A DNA stretch of 5,053 nt, taken from the NCBI GenBank assembly GCA_964415245.1, contig CAYQAJ010000340.1, forward strand, positions 1-5,053. Direction: 5' to 3'. Shown piece after piece: positions 1 through 5,053 of the stretch. The stretch's first letter is position 1. Every line of letters starts with the position of its first letter. Both the position numbers and the translations under genes were made by a program. Source of the stretch: CAYQAJ01 sp964415245. Lineage in GTDB: Bacteria; Planctomycetota; Planctomycetia; Pirellulales; Pirellulaceae. The notes beneath the pieces are model-generated. The model did not search any database and was not told the origin of the DNA. It saw only the letters and a list, made by a program, of their open reading frames with translations.

Positions 1-540
1 CGACAGGTACTGGAAGAAACGGGGATAGCGGCCCGGGCGTTTGAATGCCTGGCCGTCCTCGCCGCGCACCTCGGGATCGGTAAAGTCGTGCAGCTCCTCG
101 TGCATGTAGCCCGTGGAGTAGATTTGGATGCACGACGCGATGAAGGTGACCATGCAGAACATGCAGATGGTCAGCGCGTCGATGTAGTAACTGATGGTGA
201 GCCGCAGCGAGCCGAACCGGCCAATGACGTAATAGTCGCCGGCATAATAGACGGGGCCCGCGTGATGCTCATCCGCTCCGGACGCGTCGCCGCTCGCCGG
301 TTCGCCTTGCTGCTGGCTGACGTGGGTTGCGTGCTCCGCCCCGTGCGGAAAATGATGCCCCAGCCACACGGCCAGCGCCACGAACGCCAGCACGCCAGCC
401 CCCACGATTGCCCCTACCGATACCGAGCCGGCGTGCTTGCCCAGGCGCGGACCGGCCAGCAGGATCGTGAAAAACGATACCAGCGGCAGCAGCGCGGCCA
501 GCCCGAGCAGGACGGGAAGTATTTCAGCCGGTTGATCCAT
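1..540 (-). CDS. nuoL: NADH-quinone oxidoreductase subunit L, N-terminal part
   Basis: NuoL is the distal antiporter-like, proton-pumping subunit of complex I in the cytoplasmic membrane. Only the first 180 residues are here; the frame is open to the window edge. The start is ATG at 540-538, and an in-frame TGA lies eight codons upstream. There is only a weak AGG in front of it. Residues 8-30 and 40-61 are hydrophobic helices. The stretch around 118-146 (YYIDALT, then FIASCIQIYSTGYM) and FFQYLS at 175-180 match the conserved family pattern (E. coli: LDGLSLTML, IHMYASWYM, RFFAYTN). Two hydrophilic stretches are longer than in E. coli: a His/Gly/Glu-rich loop at about 61-100 and a charged segment at about 148-172 between GYM and the FF motif. 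It is the last visible gene of the nuoHJKL run. Family identity is secure; whether the loops are typical of the clade is not shown here. Confidence 0.95.
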   Translation of the reverse strand, partial: MDQPAEILPVLLGLAALLPLVSFFTILLAGPRLGKHAGSVSVGAIVGAGVLAFVALAVWLGHHFPHGAEHATHVSQQQGEPASGDASGADEHHAGPVYYAGDYYVIGRFGSLRLTISYYIDALTICMFCMVTFIASCIQIYSTGYMHEELHDFTDPEVRGEDGQAFKRPGRYPRFFQYLS

Positions 541-605
541 CAGCCTGTGCGGATTGCGTGGTCAAGTGAGCGTGAAGCATCGAGTGCGGCTGCGTCTGTC
601 AGGGC

Positions 606-656
606 CGATTCGTCAGCCCTTCCGCGAGGTGAGCCCTTCAGCGAGGTCAGCCCTTC
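606..656 (-). repeat. 17-base tandem repeat across the nuoK stop codon
   Basis: Read on the minus strand, GAAGGGCTGACCTCGCT (656-640) is followed directly by GAAGGGCTCACCTCGCG (639-623), with 15 of 17 bases identical, and then by a partial third copy keeping GAAGGGCTGAC (622-612). The first unit contains the last codons and the TGA stop of nuoK; the others lie in the 106-base spacer before nuoL. The simplest origin is slippage or unequal recombination that copied the gene end. I see no hairpin with a T-run, so this is not an obvious terminator. Confidence 0.75.
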
Positions 657-982
657 AATTCATCCGCGCGATCGACGTCGATGGTGGCGCGGTTGTTGTA
701 AAAGTTCAGCGCGATCGCCAAAGCCACGGCGGCTTCGGCGGCAGCCAGCACGATGACAAACAATGCGATCAACTGCCCGTCCAGCCCCAGCGTCTGTTGG
801 CGGAAGAACTTGCTGCCGAAGGCGATGAAGTTCAAGTTGGCGCCGTTGAGCACCAGCTCGATCCCCATCAGCACCCCCAGGGCGTTCCGCTTGGTGGCCA
901 TGCACACGGCGCCCGTGACAAACAGCACGGCCCCCACGGCCAGGTAATGCGAGACGGAAATGGGCTGCGTGAGCGGATTCAT
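647..982 (-). CDS. nuoK: NADH-quinone oxidoreductase subunit K
   Basis: NuoK is a small, three-helix membrane subunit of complex I that relays protons and charge between the quinone site and the antiporter-like subunits. The protein has 111 residues, near the usual 100-110. Helices lie at about 13-29, 33-56 and 70-93. The family's two buried glutamates are visible as Glu42 in GIELVLNGANLNF (helix 2) and Glu83 in AAEAAVALAI (helix 3), corresponding to E. coli Glu36 and Glu72. The loop between helices 2 and 3 is a few residues longer than in E. coli. The ATG at 982-980 overlaps the nuoJ stop by four bases (ATGA), so coupled translation is likely; a GGGGA lies just upstream. The TGA stop falls inside a short tandem repeat. 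No key residue is missing. Confidence 0.97.
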   Translation of the reverse strand: MNPLTQPISVSHYLAVGAVLFVTGAVCMATKRNALGVLMGIELVLNGANLNFIAFGSKFFRQQTLGLDGQLIALFVIVLAAAEAAVALAIALNFYNNRATIDVDRADELKG

Positions 983-1620
983 GGCGTCCCCGGCTGTCCA
1001 CGTAGGCTAGCGCTGTCCGGCGCGGCGCGGCGCCGGGCGCGGGCCAAGTACGCCGCTCCGATCAACACTACCAGCAGGTGAACCGAAATGATTTCAAACG
1101 GCAGCAGGTAGCCGGACATGCCCGCCTCGCGACCGTCCTCCGGCGCGTCGGCGTCGAGCCTGTCGACACGCTCGCCGATCAACGCGGCGCCGATGCGGGC
1201 CGTGTCCTCGGTATCGGCCTGCGTGAGCTGGTCGCGGTCGGTGCGCGGCGTGCGCCACGAGGGAACGTTGGCCGTCGAATACAGCAATAGCAACAGCAGC
1301 GCGCCGCCGACCATGGCCGCGAGGATCCAGTCGCCGGTGCGGGTCTTCATGGTGATGAACGACTTCTGGGCGGTGAGCATGACGCCGAAGATCAACAGCA
1401 CGAGCGTTCCGCCCACGTAGATCAAAAGCTGCATGGCTCCCACAAACTCGGCCCCGGCCAGAAAGAACAGCCCCGACGTGGCGCCGAGCGACAGCACGAG
1501 GTAAAACGCCATTCGCACGATGTTGTTGGAGAACAGCACGCACAGCGCAAAGAAGCACGTCACTAGCGCAAACAGGTAGAAGAACACGCTGTGCCAGTCG
1601 ATAGCGGCCAAGAGTGGCAT
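979..1620 (-). CDS. nuoJ: NADH-quinone oxidoreductase subunit J
   Basis: NuoJ is a five-helix membrane subunit of complex I next to NuoH, NuoA and NuoK; its third helix changes conformation during coupling of quinone reduction to proton transfer. The protein has 213 residues. The hallmark segment NIVRMAFYLVLSLGATSGLFFLAGAEFVGAMQ begins at about residue 33, followed by the conserved LLIYVGGTLVLLIFGVML (65-82). Helix 4 is at about 98-114 and helix 5 at 171-193, with PFEIISVHLLVVLIGAAYLA. Between helices 4 and 5 is a charged, hydrophilic loop of about 50 residues (118-168). The start is ATG at 1620-1618 in a TGATG overlap with the nuoH stop, preceded by a good AGGGGAG Shine-Dalgarno. The stop overlaps nuoK by four bases. 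Assignment rests on these motifs and on gene order. Confidence 0.96.
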   Translation of the reverse strand: MPLLAAIDWHSVFFYLFALVTCFFALCVLFSNNIVRMAFYLVLSLGATSGLFFLAGAEFVGAMQLLIYVGGTLVLLIFGVMLTAQKSFITMKTRTGDWILAAMVGGALLLLLLYSTANVPSWRTPRTDRDQLTQADTEDTARIGAALIGERVDRLDADAPEDGREAGMSGYLLPFEIISVHLLVVLIGAAYLARARRRAAPDSASLRGQPGTP

Positions 1621-2954
1621 CAGTGCGACTCCCCTGTGTCGACGGTGTTAGCGCTCCTCCGAAAACCGTCTTGAGAGAAGGGGACAGGCACAATTTGCTC
1701 TGCGGACTGCGCAAATTGAGCCAGTCCCCGACGGTTTTCGGCGGCAACCATTCGCGGTTCTTCGCCAATTGACGTCGTCACATCAGCCGCCGGCATCGTC
1801 TCCTCAACCCAGTGCTCCCGCACGGCGGTGCGGTCGTTCGACAGGCCGGGCAGGTCGTTGAGGAACGGAACACCCGCCGCCGTCCAAATCACCGCGCCGG
1901 CAAATCCCACGGCCGCCAGCGGCACGCAGTATTTCAGGCAGGTCGTGATCACCTGGTCGATCCGCAGCCGCGGCAACGTCCACCGCACCCACATCATGAA
2001 CGTCACGCCCACGACCGTCTTGAACAGGAAATTTCCGCAGCCGGCCAGGTTGGCCAAGTAGCCCGTCAATCGCCATGACTCCCCGGCGTGGTAGCTCCAG
2101 CCGATCATGTCGAACACGGGAATCGGACCGTTCCATCCGCCGAAGAACAGGATGGCGCCCAGCGCGCTCACCACGAACATCGACCCGTACTCGGCCATGA
2201 AGAACACGCTCCACCGCAGGCCCGAGTACTCGGTGTGAAAGCCGGCCACCAGCTCGCTTTCGGCTTCCGCCAGGTCGAAGGGAGCGCGGTTCACGCTCGC
2301 CGTGGCGCAGGTGAAGTAGACCCAGAAGATCAAGAACGTAAACGGGTCGTGGAAGATCAGCCAGTTGGTGATCCACCCCTGTTGCATCTGGGCGATCGTC
2401 ACCAGGTTCATTGTGCCGCACAGCACGACCGGCACCACGATGCACAGCCCCAGCGGCACTTCGTAGCTGACGACCTGGGCCGCTTCGCGCATGCCGCCGA
2501 ACAGCGACCACTTCGAGCCCGACGCGTAGCCCGCCAGAATCACGCCGAACACTTCCAGCCCCAGCACGGCCACGATGAAAAAGACGCCGACGTTGACGTA
2601 CTGGGCTACCCAGCCGTTGGCAAACGGCAGCGCCAGGAAGGCGGCGAAACTGGCAGCGAAGCTGATGTAGGGGGCCAGCCGAAACAGCATTCGGTCCGCG
2701 TCGCCGGGGCAAATGTCTTCCTTGGCGATCAGCTTCAGGCCGTCGGCCAGCGTTTGCAGCCAGCCGAACTTACCCCCCACGCGCGTGGGACCGAGCCGGT
2801 CCTGAATGCGCCCGGCTACCTTGCGTTCGAGCCAGATGAAAACCAGGGCCCCCACCGCCGGCACTTGGATCAACAGGGCCGCATGAATCAGCGCAGCCAC
2901 AAGATAGGCCAGCGGAATCGGAAAGTGCCACGTGGAGTGAAAGAACTCGGCCAC
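1620..2954 (-). CDS. nuoH: NADH-quinone oxidoreductase subunit H with repeat-derived C-terminal tail
   Basis: NuoH is the membrane subunit of complex I that forms, with NuoB and NuoD, the quinone-binding pocket and links it to the proton channels. The 444-residue product shows family signatures: WLERKVAGRIQDRLGPTRVG (41-60), LQTLADGLKL (66-75), SGSKWSLFGGMREAAQVVSYEVPLG (about 145-169), and RAPFDLAEAESELVAGFHTEYSG (223-245), the charged quinone-cavity loop. About eight membrane helices are visible, the last at about 340-360. The core therefore ends near residue 360 and the remaining 80 or so residues form a hydrophilic tail. Residues 405-432 of that tail are encoded by an inverted repeat, and the final 12 follow it in a probably shifted frame. 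The start is GTG at 2954-2952; an in-frame TAG lies upstream, no ATG is available near it, and the Shine-Dalgarno is weak. It is the first gene of the run; nuoI does not follow it. Confidence 0.95.
   Translation of the reverse strand: MAEFFHSTWHFPIPLAYLVAALIHAALLIQVPAVGALVFIWLERKVAGRIQDRLGPTRVGGKFGWLQTLADGLKLIAKEDICPGDADRMLFRLAPYISFAASFAAFLALPFANGWVAQYVNVGVFFIVAVLGLEVFGVILAGYASGSKWSLFGGMREAAQVVSYEVPLGLCIVVPVVLCGTMNLVTIAQMQQGWITNWLIFHDPFTFLIFWVYFTCATASVNRAPFDLAEAESELVAGFHTEYSGLRWSVFFMAEYGSMFVVSALGAILFFGGWNGPIPVFDMIGWSYHAGESWRLTGYLANLAGCGNFLFKTVVGVTFMMWVRWTLPRLRIDQVITTCLKYCVPLAAVGFAGAVIWTAAGVPFLNDLPGLSNDRTAVREHWVEETMPAADVTTSIGEEPRMVAAENRRGLAQFAQSAEQIVPVPFSQDGFRRSANTVDTGESH
1629..1635 (-). promoter_or_regulatory. 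Shine-Dalgarno site of nuoJ
   Basis: AGGGGAG on the minus strand lies 8 bases before the nuoJ ATG. It is the only clearly good ribosome-binding site among the starts in this window. It sits inside the last nuoH codons now, but would have been intergenic if the TAA at 1648-1650 was the former nuoH stop. Confidence 0.65.
1648..1650 (-). other. candidate former nuoH stop codon (TAA, now out of frame)
   Basis: On the minus strand the bases after the inverted repeat read AGGAGCGCTAAC. In the present frame this is read AGG AGC GCT AAC. If the 83-base repeat is removed, the last nuoH base before it (G at 1742) joins to give GAG GAG CGC TAA, a stop after residue 407. Removing only the inner 50-base palindrome gives the same frame and the same TAA. 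That this was the ancestral stop is inference. Confidence 0.5.
1659..1741. repeat. REP-like inverted repeat inserted in the nuoH 3' end
   Basis: The outer arms CCGAAAACCGTC (1659-1670) and GACGGTTTTCGG (1730-1741) are perfect 12-base reverse complements. Inside them, GGGGACAGGCACAATTTGC (1680-1698) pairs with the reverse complement of 1711-1729, which reads GGGGACTGGCTCAATTTGC: 17 of 19 positions match, with A/T differences at two places. The apical loop is 12 bases (1699-1710), and nine unpaired bases (1671-1679) lie on one side only. The paired GGGGACAGGCAC / GGGGACTGGCTC halves are, from memory, a high-copy palindrome type in planctomycetes and some other bacteria, of the kind moved by REP-associated tyrosine transposases; I could not check copy number. 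The element is translated as NuoH residues 405-432. I see no direct target duplication. Confidence 0.8.
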
Positions 2955-3345
2955 GAATCGAATCGTTCTCGGGCAGTCGCCCCGCAGCGGGAACTAGAGA
3001 AGCTGCAAGGCGTTGGGATGCGATCGTCACGATGCCGCGGCCGCCAGGGCGCTCCGGTTGAGCTGCCCTACTTACGGTCGAACGTCGTGTGAAGCGGACG
3101 CGAAGGATGGAGGGAATATCGCACACGGTGCGTGTTTTCGACAAGCCCCCGCGCGGGCGTTTTCGGCCCGGTTTTGCGGTAAAGCTCGCCACAGCGGGCT
3201 GCGTGCCGTCCGGTGCGACGGATCGGTGGGAAATCGGGCTCGACGGTGCGTCATCGAGGTAGGCGCTCCCCCGTAAACGCTCCATCCCACCGGGAACCTT
3301 TCCCCACTCTACGGCGTCTTATTCCAACACCAAGTGACCCATTCC

Positions 3346-3381
3346 GCTTGCGGTTTCGCCCTCCCGAAGCGTCTCGCAAGC
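3346..3381. promoter_or_regulatory. stem-loop upstream of the kinase gene
   Basis: GCTTGCG (3346-3352) pairs perfectly with CGCAAGC (3375-3381). Directly inside, GTTTCG (3353-3358) pairs with CGAAGC (3365-3370) with one G-T pair, around a CCCTCC loop; the four bases 3371-3374 bulge out. It ends about 50 bases before the TACAAT box and has no T-run, so it is not a standard terminator. It could be an operator-like dyad or chance in GC-rich DNA; function is unknown. Confidence 0.35.
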
Positions 3382-3430
3382 ACTCCCAATGTTGCGTCTC
3401 GTTTGCGGCCAGCGCGACCGGAAACCGTTG

Positions 3431-3436
3431 TACAAT
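3431..3436 (+). promoter_or_regulatory. possible -10 box for the kinase gene
   Basis: TACAAT differs from the sigma-70 consensus TATAAT at one position and stands out in this GC-rich gap. Initiation near 3443 would leave a leader of about 55 bases before the ATG at 3498. No good -35 is found at 16-18 bases; the nearest TTG-type hexamer (TTGCGG, 3403-3408) is 22 bases away. The box overlaps an in-frame ATG at 3435, so if it is a real promoter that ATG cannot be the start. Confidence 0.4.
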
Positions 3437-3497
3437 GAACCGAGCGGAATCCCTATCGTGCCCCGATTTCGCGGTTGCCCCCGCCGCGCGGCCCACC

Positions 3498-5053
3498 ATG
3501 GCTAACTCCGACGAAAACCCACGCCCGCACGGCGACGACGCGCGCCGCCCGGTTAGCCGCGATGCGCGCCGCTCGGTTAGCCGCGACGCGCAGCGGAGCG
3601 CGCCGGGAAGCGCCCCAAAGGACGCGCCCACCCTGGCGTCATCCGACCCCTTCAGCGAGTCGCACGACACGGTCGGCAAAATGTCGCGCACGGCCACGTT
3701 CCGCCACGGCGAGGACGTGGTACCGGTCGACGAGCCCCCGCGACTCCCCAACCTCGGCCGTTACGAGCTGCGTCGCGTGCTGGGCCGCGGCGCATTCGGC
3801 ACGGTCTACCTGGGCTGGGATCCGCAGCTCGACCGCCAGGTGGCGATCAAAGTTCCCCGCACCGGCGCTACCGACAAGGCCGAGATGCAGCGGCTGGTCG
3901 ACGAAGCCCGCCGCGCCGCGCAGTTCGAGCGCCACGCGGGCATCGTGCCCGTCTACGACGTGGGGCAAAGCGGCGACGTGTACTACATCGTCGCGCAGTA
4001 CATCGAAGGGGGCACGCTCGCCGAGCGCCTCAAGCAGCAGCGCCCGTCGCTCGCCGAATCGTTGCGGCTGGCGGCGCGATTGGCCGAGACCGTTCACTTT
4101 ACGCATACGCACGGCTGGGCGCATCGCGACATCAAGCCGGCGAACATTCTGCTGGATGATAAGGGCAACCCGTACCTGGCCGACTTCGGGCTCACGGTGA
4201 GTCTCGAGGAATTGCGCCGCGGCGACATTCCGCAGGGAACTCCCAACTACCTGGCGCCGGAGATGGTCCGCGACGCGGTGGCGGCACGTTCACCGGGCGA
4301 TTCCGACAGACCGGGCACCCAGCGTACGCCGGCCGGAGAGGCGCGGCCCGACCACCGCGCCGACATCTACAGCCTGGGCGTCGTGTTGTACGAGCTGCTG
4401 ACCGGGCGACTCCCGTACATGGCCGACACGGTGGGGCGGCTGTTCGATTTGGTGCTGCACTCCGATCCGCCACCGCCGCGGCTCTACGCGCCCGCGATTC
4501 CGCTGCGGCTCCAAGAGGTCTGCCTCAAAGCGCTGGCCAAAGACCCGGCCGAGCGCTACCAAACCGCCGACGAGCTCGCCGCGCAGCTCAACGCGCTGGC
4601 GGCCGTTCTGGAAATCGAGCAGCCTTCCGGCCGCACGGCCCGGCGGCAGACCGCGATCACGCCGTTGCGTGCGGCGCTGATTTCGCTGGCGACGGCCGCG
4701 ATGGTGATCTTGGCGGTCGTGATCTACCTCGCATCGCAGCGCGCGACGGGGCCGGATTTCGTTGGCGAAAAACCGCCCCAGGTGGCCAATCTGGACGAGA
4801 AGCAGAAACAGGAAATCCAGGAACTGGTCGCCCAGCTTCGCGAGCTTGCCCAGCAGCAGGATGAACAGCAATCGGTGCGGCTGCTTCAGGAGCGTTCCAT
4901 CCAGCCCAAGATCGGCGACCGCGGCGGCACGGTCACTACGATCCCCGACGTCACGCCTCCGGAGAGCTCGACCGAACAGCACGATCCACCCGCGCCGCTT
5001 CCGATTCGTTCCTACGCCGGTACCAGCGACGTGCCGGAAGAATTGAAACGGCT
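3498..5053 (+). CDS. membrane-anchored Hanks-type serine/threonine protein kinase, C-terminus cut off
   Basis: This enzyme transfers phosphate from ATP to Ser/Thr residues of target proteins. The 518 residues seen comprise a low-complexity basic N-terminal tail (1-87), a kinase domain (about 89-370), one membrane helix (about 390-412), a probable coiled coil (about 433-466, Gln/Glu-rich) and a proline-rich stretch; the frame is open at the window end. All catalytic features are intact: glycine loop GRGAFGTVY (96-104), Lys118 in VAIK, the likely partner Glu136, HRDIKPANILL with Asp211 and Asn216, DFG (229-231), GTPNYLAPE (247-255), and DIYSLG from Asp289. About 34 residues separate the APE glutamate from Asp289, longer than usual. 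The helix places the kinase in the cytoplasm and the tail outside, as in PknB-like receptors, so the missing part may be a sensor or enzyme domain. The start is uncertain: ATG at 3498 is preferred, but ATG at 3435 is in frame and adds 21 residues; neither has a strong Shine-Dalgarno. Targets are unknown. Confidence 0.93.
   Translation, partial: MANSDENPRPHGDDARRPVSRDARRSVSRDAQRSAPGSAPKDAPTLASSDPFSESHDTVGKMSRTATFRHGEDVVPVDEPPRLPNLGRYELRRVLGRGAFGTVYLGWDPQLDRQVAIKVPRTGATDKAEMQRLVDEARRAAQFERHAGIVPVYDVGQSGDVYYIVAQYIEGGTLAERLKQQRPSLAESLRLAARLAETVHFTHTHGWAHRDIKPANILLDDKGNPYLADFGLTVSLEELRRGDIPQGTPNYLAPEMVRDAVAARSPGDSDRPGTQRTPAGEARPDHRADIYSLGVVLYELLTGRLPYMADTVGRLFDLVLHSDPPPPRLYAPAIPLRLQEVCLKALAKDPAERYQTADELAAQLNALAAVLEIEQPSGRTARRQTAITPLRAALISLATAAMVILAVVIYLASQRATGPDFVGEKPPQVANLDEKQKQEIQELVAQLRELAQQQDEQQSVRLLQERSIQPKIGDRGGTVTTIPDVTPPESSTEQHDPPAPLPIRSYAGTSDVPEELKR
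3537..3596 (+). repeat. 24-base tandem repeat in the kinase N-terminal tail
   Basis: Two adjacent 24-base units (3537-3560 and 3561-3584) differ at two bases and encode DARRPVSR and DARRSVSR. A half unit (3585-3596) encodes DAQR. Because the unit is a multiple of three, changes in copy number keep the frame. The repeated basic residues beside serine resemble flexible, possibly phosphorylated linker sequence, but nothing shows a function. Confidence 0.8.

Larger units (their letters stand above)
2955..3497. other. divergent intergenic region, no convincing gene
   Basis: This 543-base gap separates the starts of nuoH (minus) and the kinase gene (plus). Open frames here give arginine- and serine-rich products without recognisable motifs or membrane segments, and they overlap on both strands, so I treat it as non-coding. 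It must hold both promoters. Visible structure includes a stem-loop at 3346-3381, an 8-base direct repeat GCGTCTCG (3369-3376 and 3394-3401, 25 bases apart) and a TACAAT box at 3431-3436. I see no tRNA, riboswitch or clear terminator, and no convincing -10/-35 pair for nuoH. Confidence 0.6.

Noticed and set aside
88..756. Plus-strand open frame of 222 codons opposite nuoL and nuoK
   Set aside because: It lies antisense to well-supported Nuo genes, is Arg/Gln/His-rich and has no recognisable motif; it is a shadow of GC-rich codon use.
1659..1741. Palindrome as a rho-independent terminator ending nuoH
   Set aside because: It lies within the open nuoH frame with nuoJ overlapping downstream, and no T-run follows the stem on the coding strand.
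2088..3092. Plus-strand open frame of 334 codons opposite nuoH
   Set aside because: It is long only because of GC-rich antisense bias. The minus strand encodes clear NuoH motifs throughout, and this product has no membrane segments or domain signature.
3145..3164. GCCC/GGGC hairpin followed by GTTTT as a terminator
   Set aside because: The stem is only four base pairs, the T-run is short, and no plus-strand gene ends upstream of it.
2770..3285. Minus-strand frame upstream of nuoH as a possible gene or nuoI/nuoG remnant
   Set aside because: No cysteine cluster of ferredoxin type and no Nuo motif; the 3' half is an out-of-frame reading of nuoH.
3224..3292. CGGTGGGA and TCCCACCG as an inverted repeat
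   Set aside because: The arms are eight bases and more than 50 bases apart, which is expected by chance in GC-rich DNA.
3475..4200. Plus-strand open frame of 241 codons in the kinase region
   Set aside because: It is a shifted frame of the kinase gene; the frame from 3498 carries every kinase motif and stays open to the window end.
1..5053. CRISPR array, tRNA, rRNA or transposase gene
   Set aside because: No regularly spaced repeats, no tRNA or rRNA-like segments and no transposase motifs were seen on either strand.

Overview
This is a GC-rich bacterial window with two divergent transcription units separated by a 543-base non-coding gap. A planctomycete (Pirellulales-like) source is my best guess. 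It rests on the large Hanks-type Ser/Thr kinase with a cytoplasmic kinase domain, one membrane helix and an extracytoplasmic tail, on enlarged Nuo subunits with added hydrophilic loops, on mostly weak Shine-Dalgarno sites, and on a GGGGACAGGCAC-type palindrome that I recall from such genomes. No taxonomic search was possible.

Left part (1-2954, minus strand). Four membrane-arm subunits of respiratory complex I lie in the transcription order nuoH, nuoJ, nuoK, nuoL, with nuoL cut by the window edge. nuoH/nuoJ overlap by one base (TGATG) and nuoJ/nuoK by four (ATGA), so the genes are surely co-transcribed and probably translationally coupled. nuoK and nuoL are separated by 106 bases containing a short tandem repeat. 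nuoI, which encodes the iron-sulfur subunit usually found between nuoH and nuoJ, is absent from this place. Together the products form much of the proton-pumping arm: NuoH contacts the quinone pocket, NuoJ and NuoK carry the proton/charge relay, and NuoL is the distal antiporter-like pump.

The most striking observation is an 83-base REP-like inverted repeat (1659-1741) lying inside the 3' end of nuoH and translated as part of the protein. Removing it in silico, either as the whole 83 bases or as the 50-base inner palindrome, brings a TAA at 1648-1650 into frame. The sequence therefore looks like a repeat insertion that shifted the frame past the old stop, gave NuoH a new tail of about 37 residues and made the present overlap with nuoJ.

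Middle part (2955-3497). No convincing gene is present. It holds the upstream regions of nuoH and of the kinase, a 36-base stem-loop (3346-3381) and a TACAAT box (3431-3436).

Right part (3498-5053, plus strand). A membrane-anchored serine/threonine protein kinase with all catalytic motifs intact runs off the window end. It has a disordered N-terminal tail with a 24-base tandem repeat and, beyond the membrane helix, a predicted coiled coil followed by a proline-rich segment.
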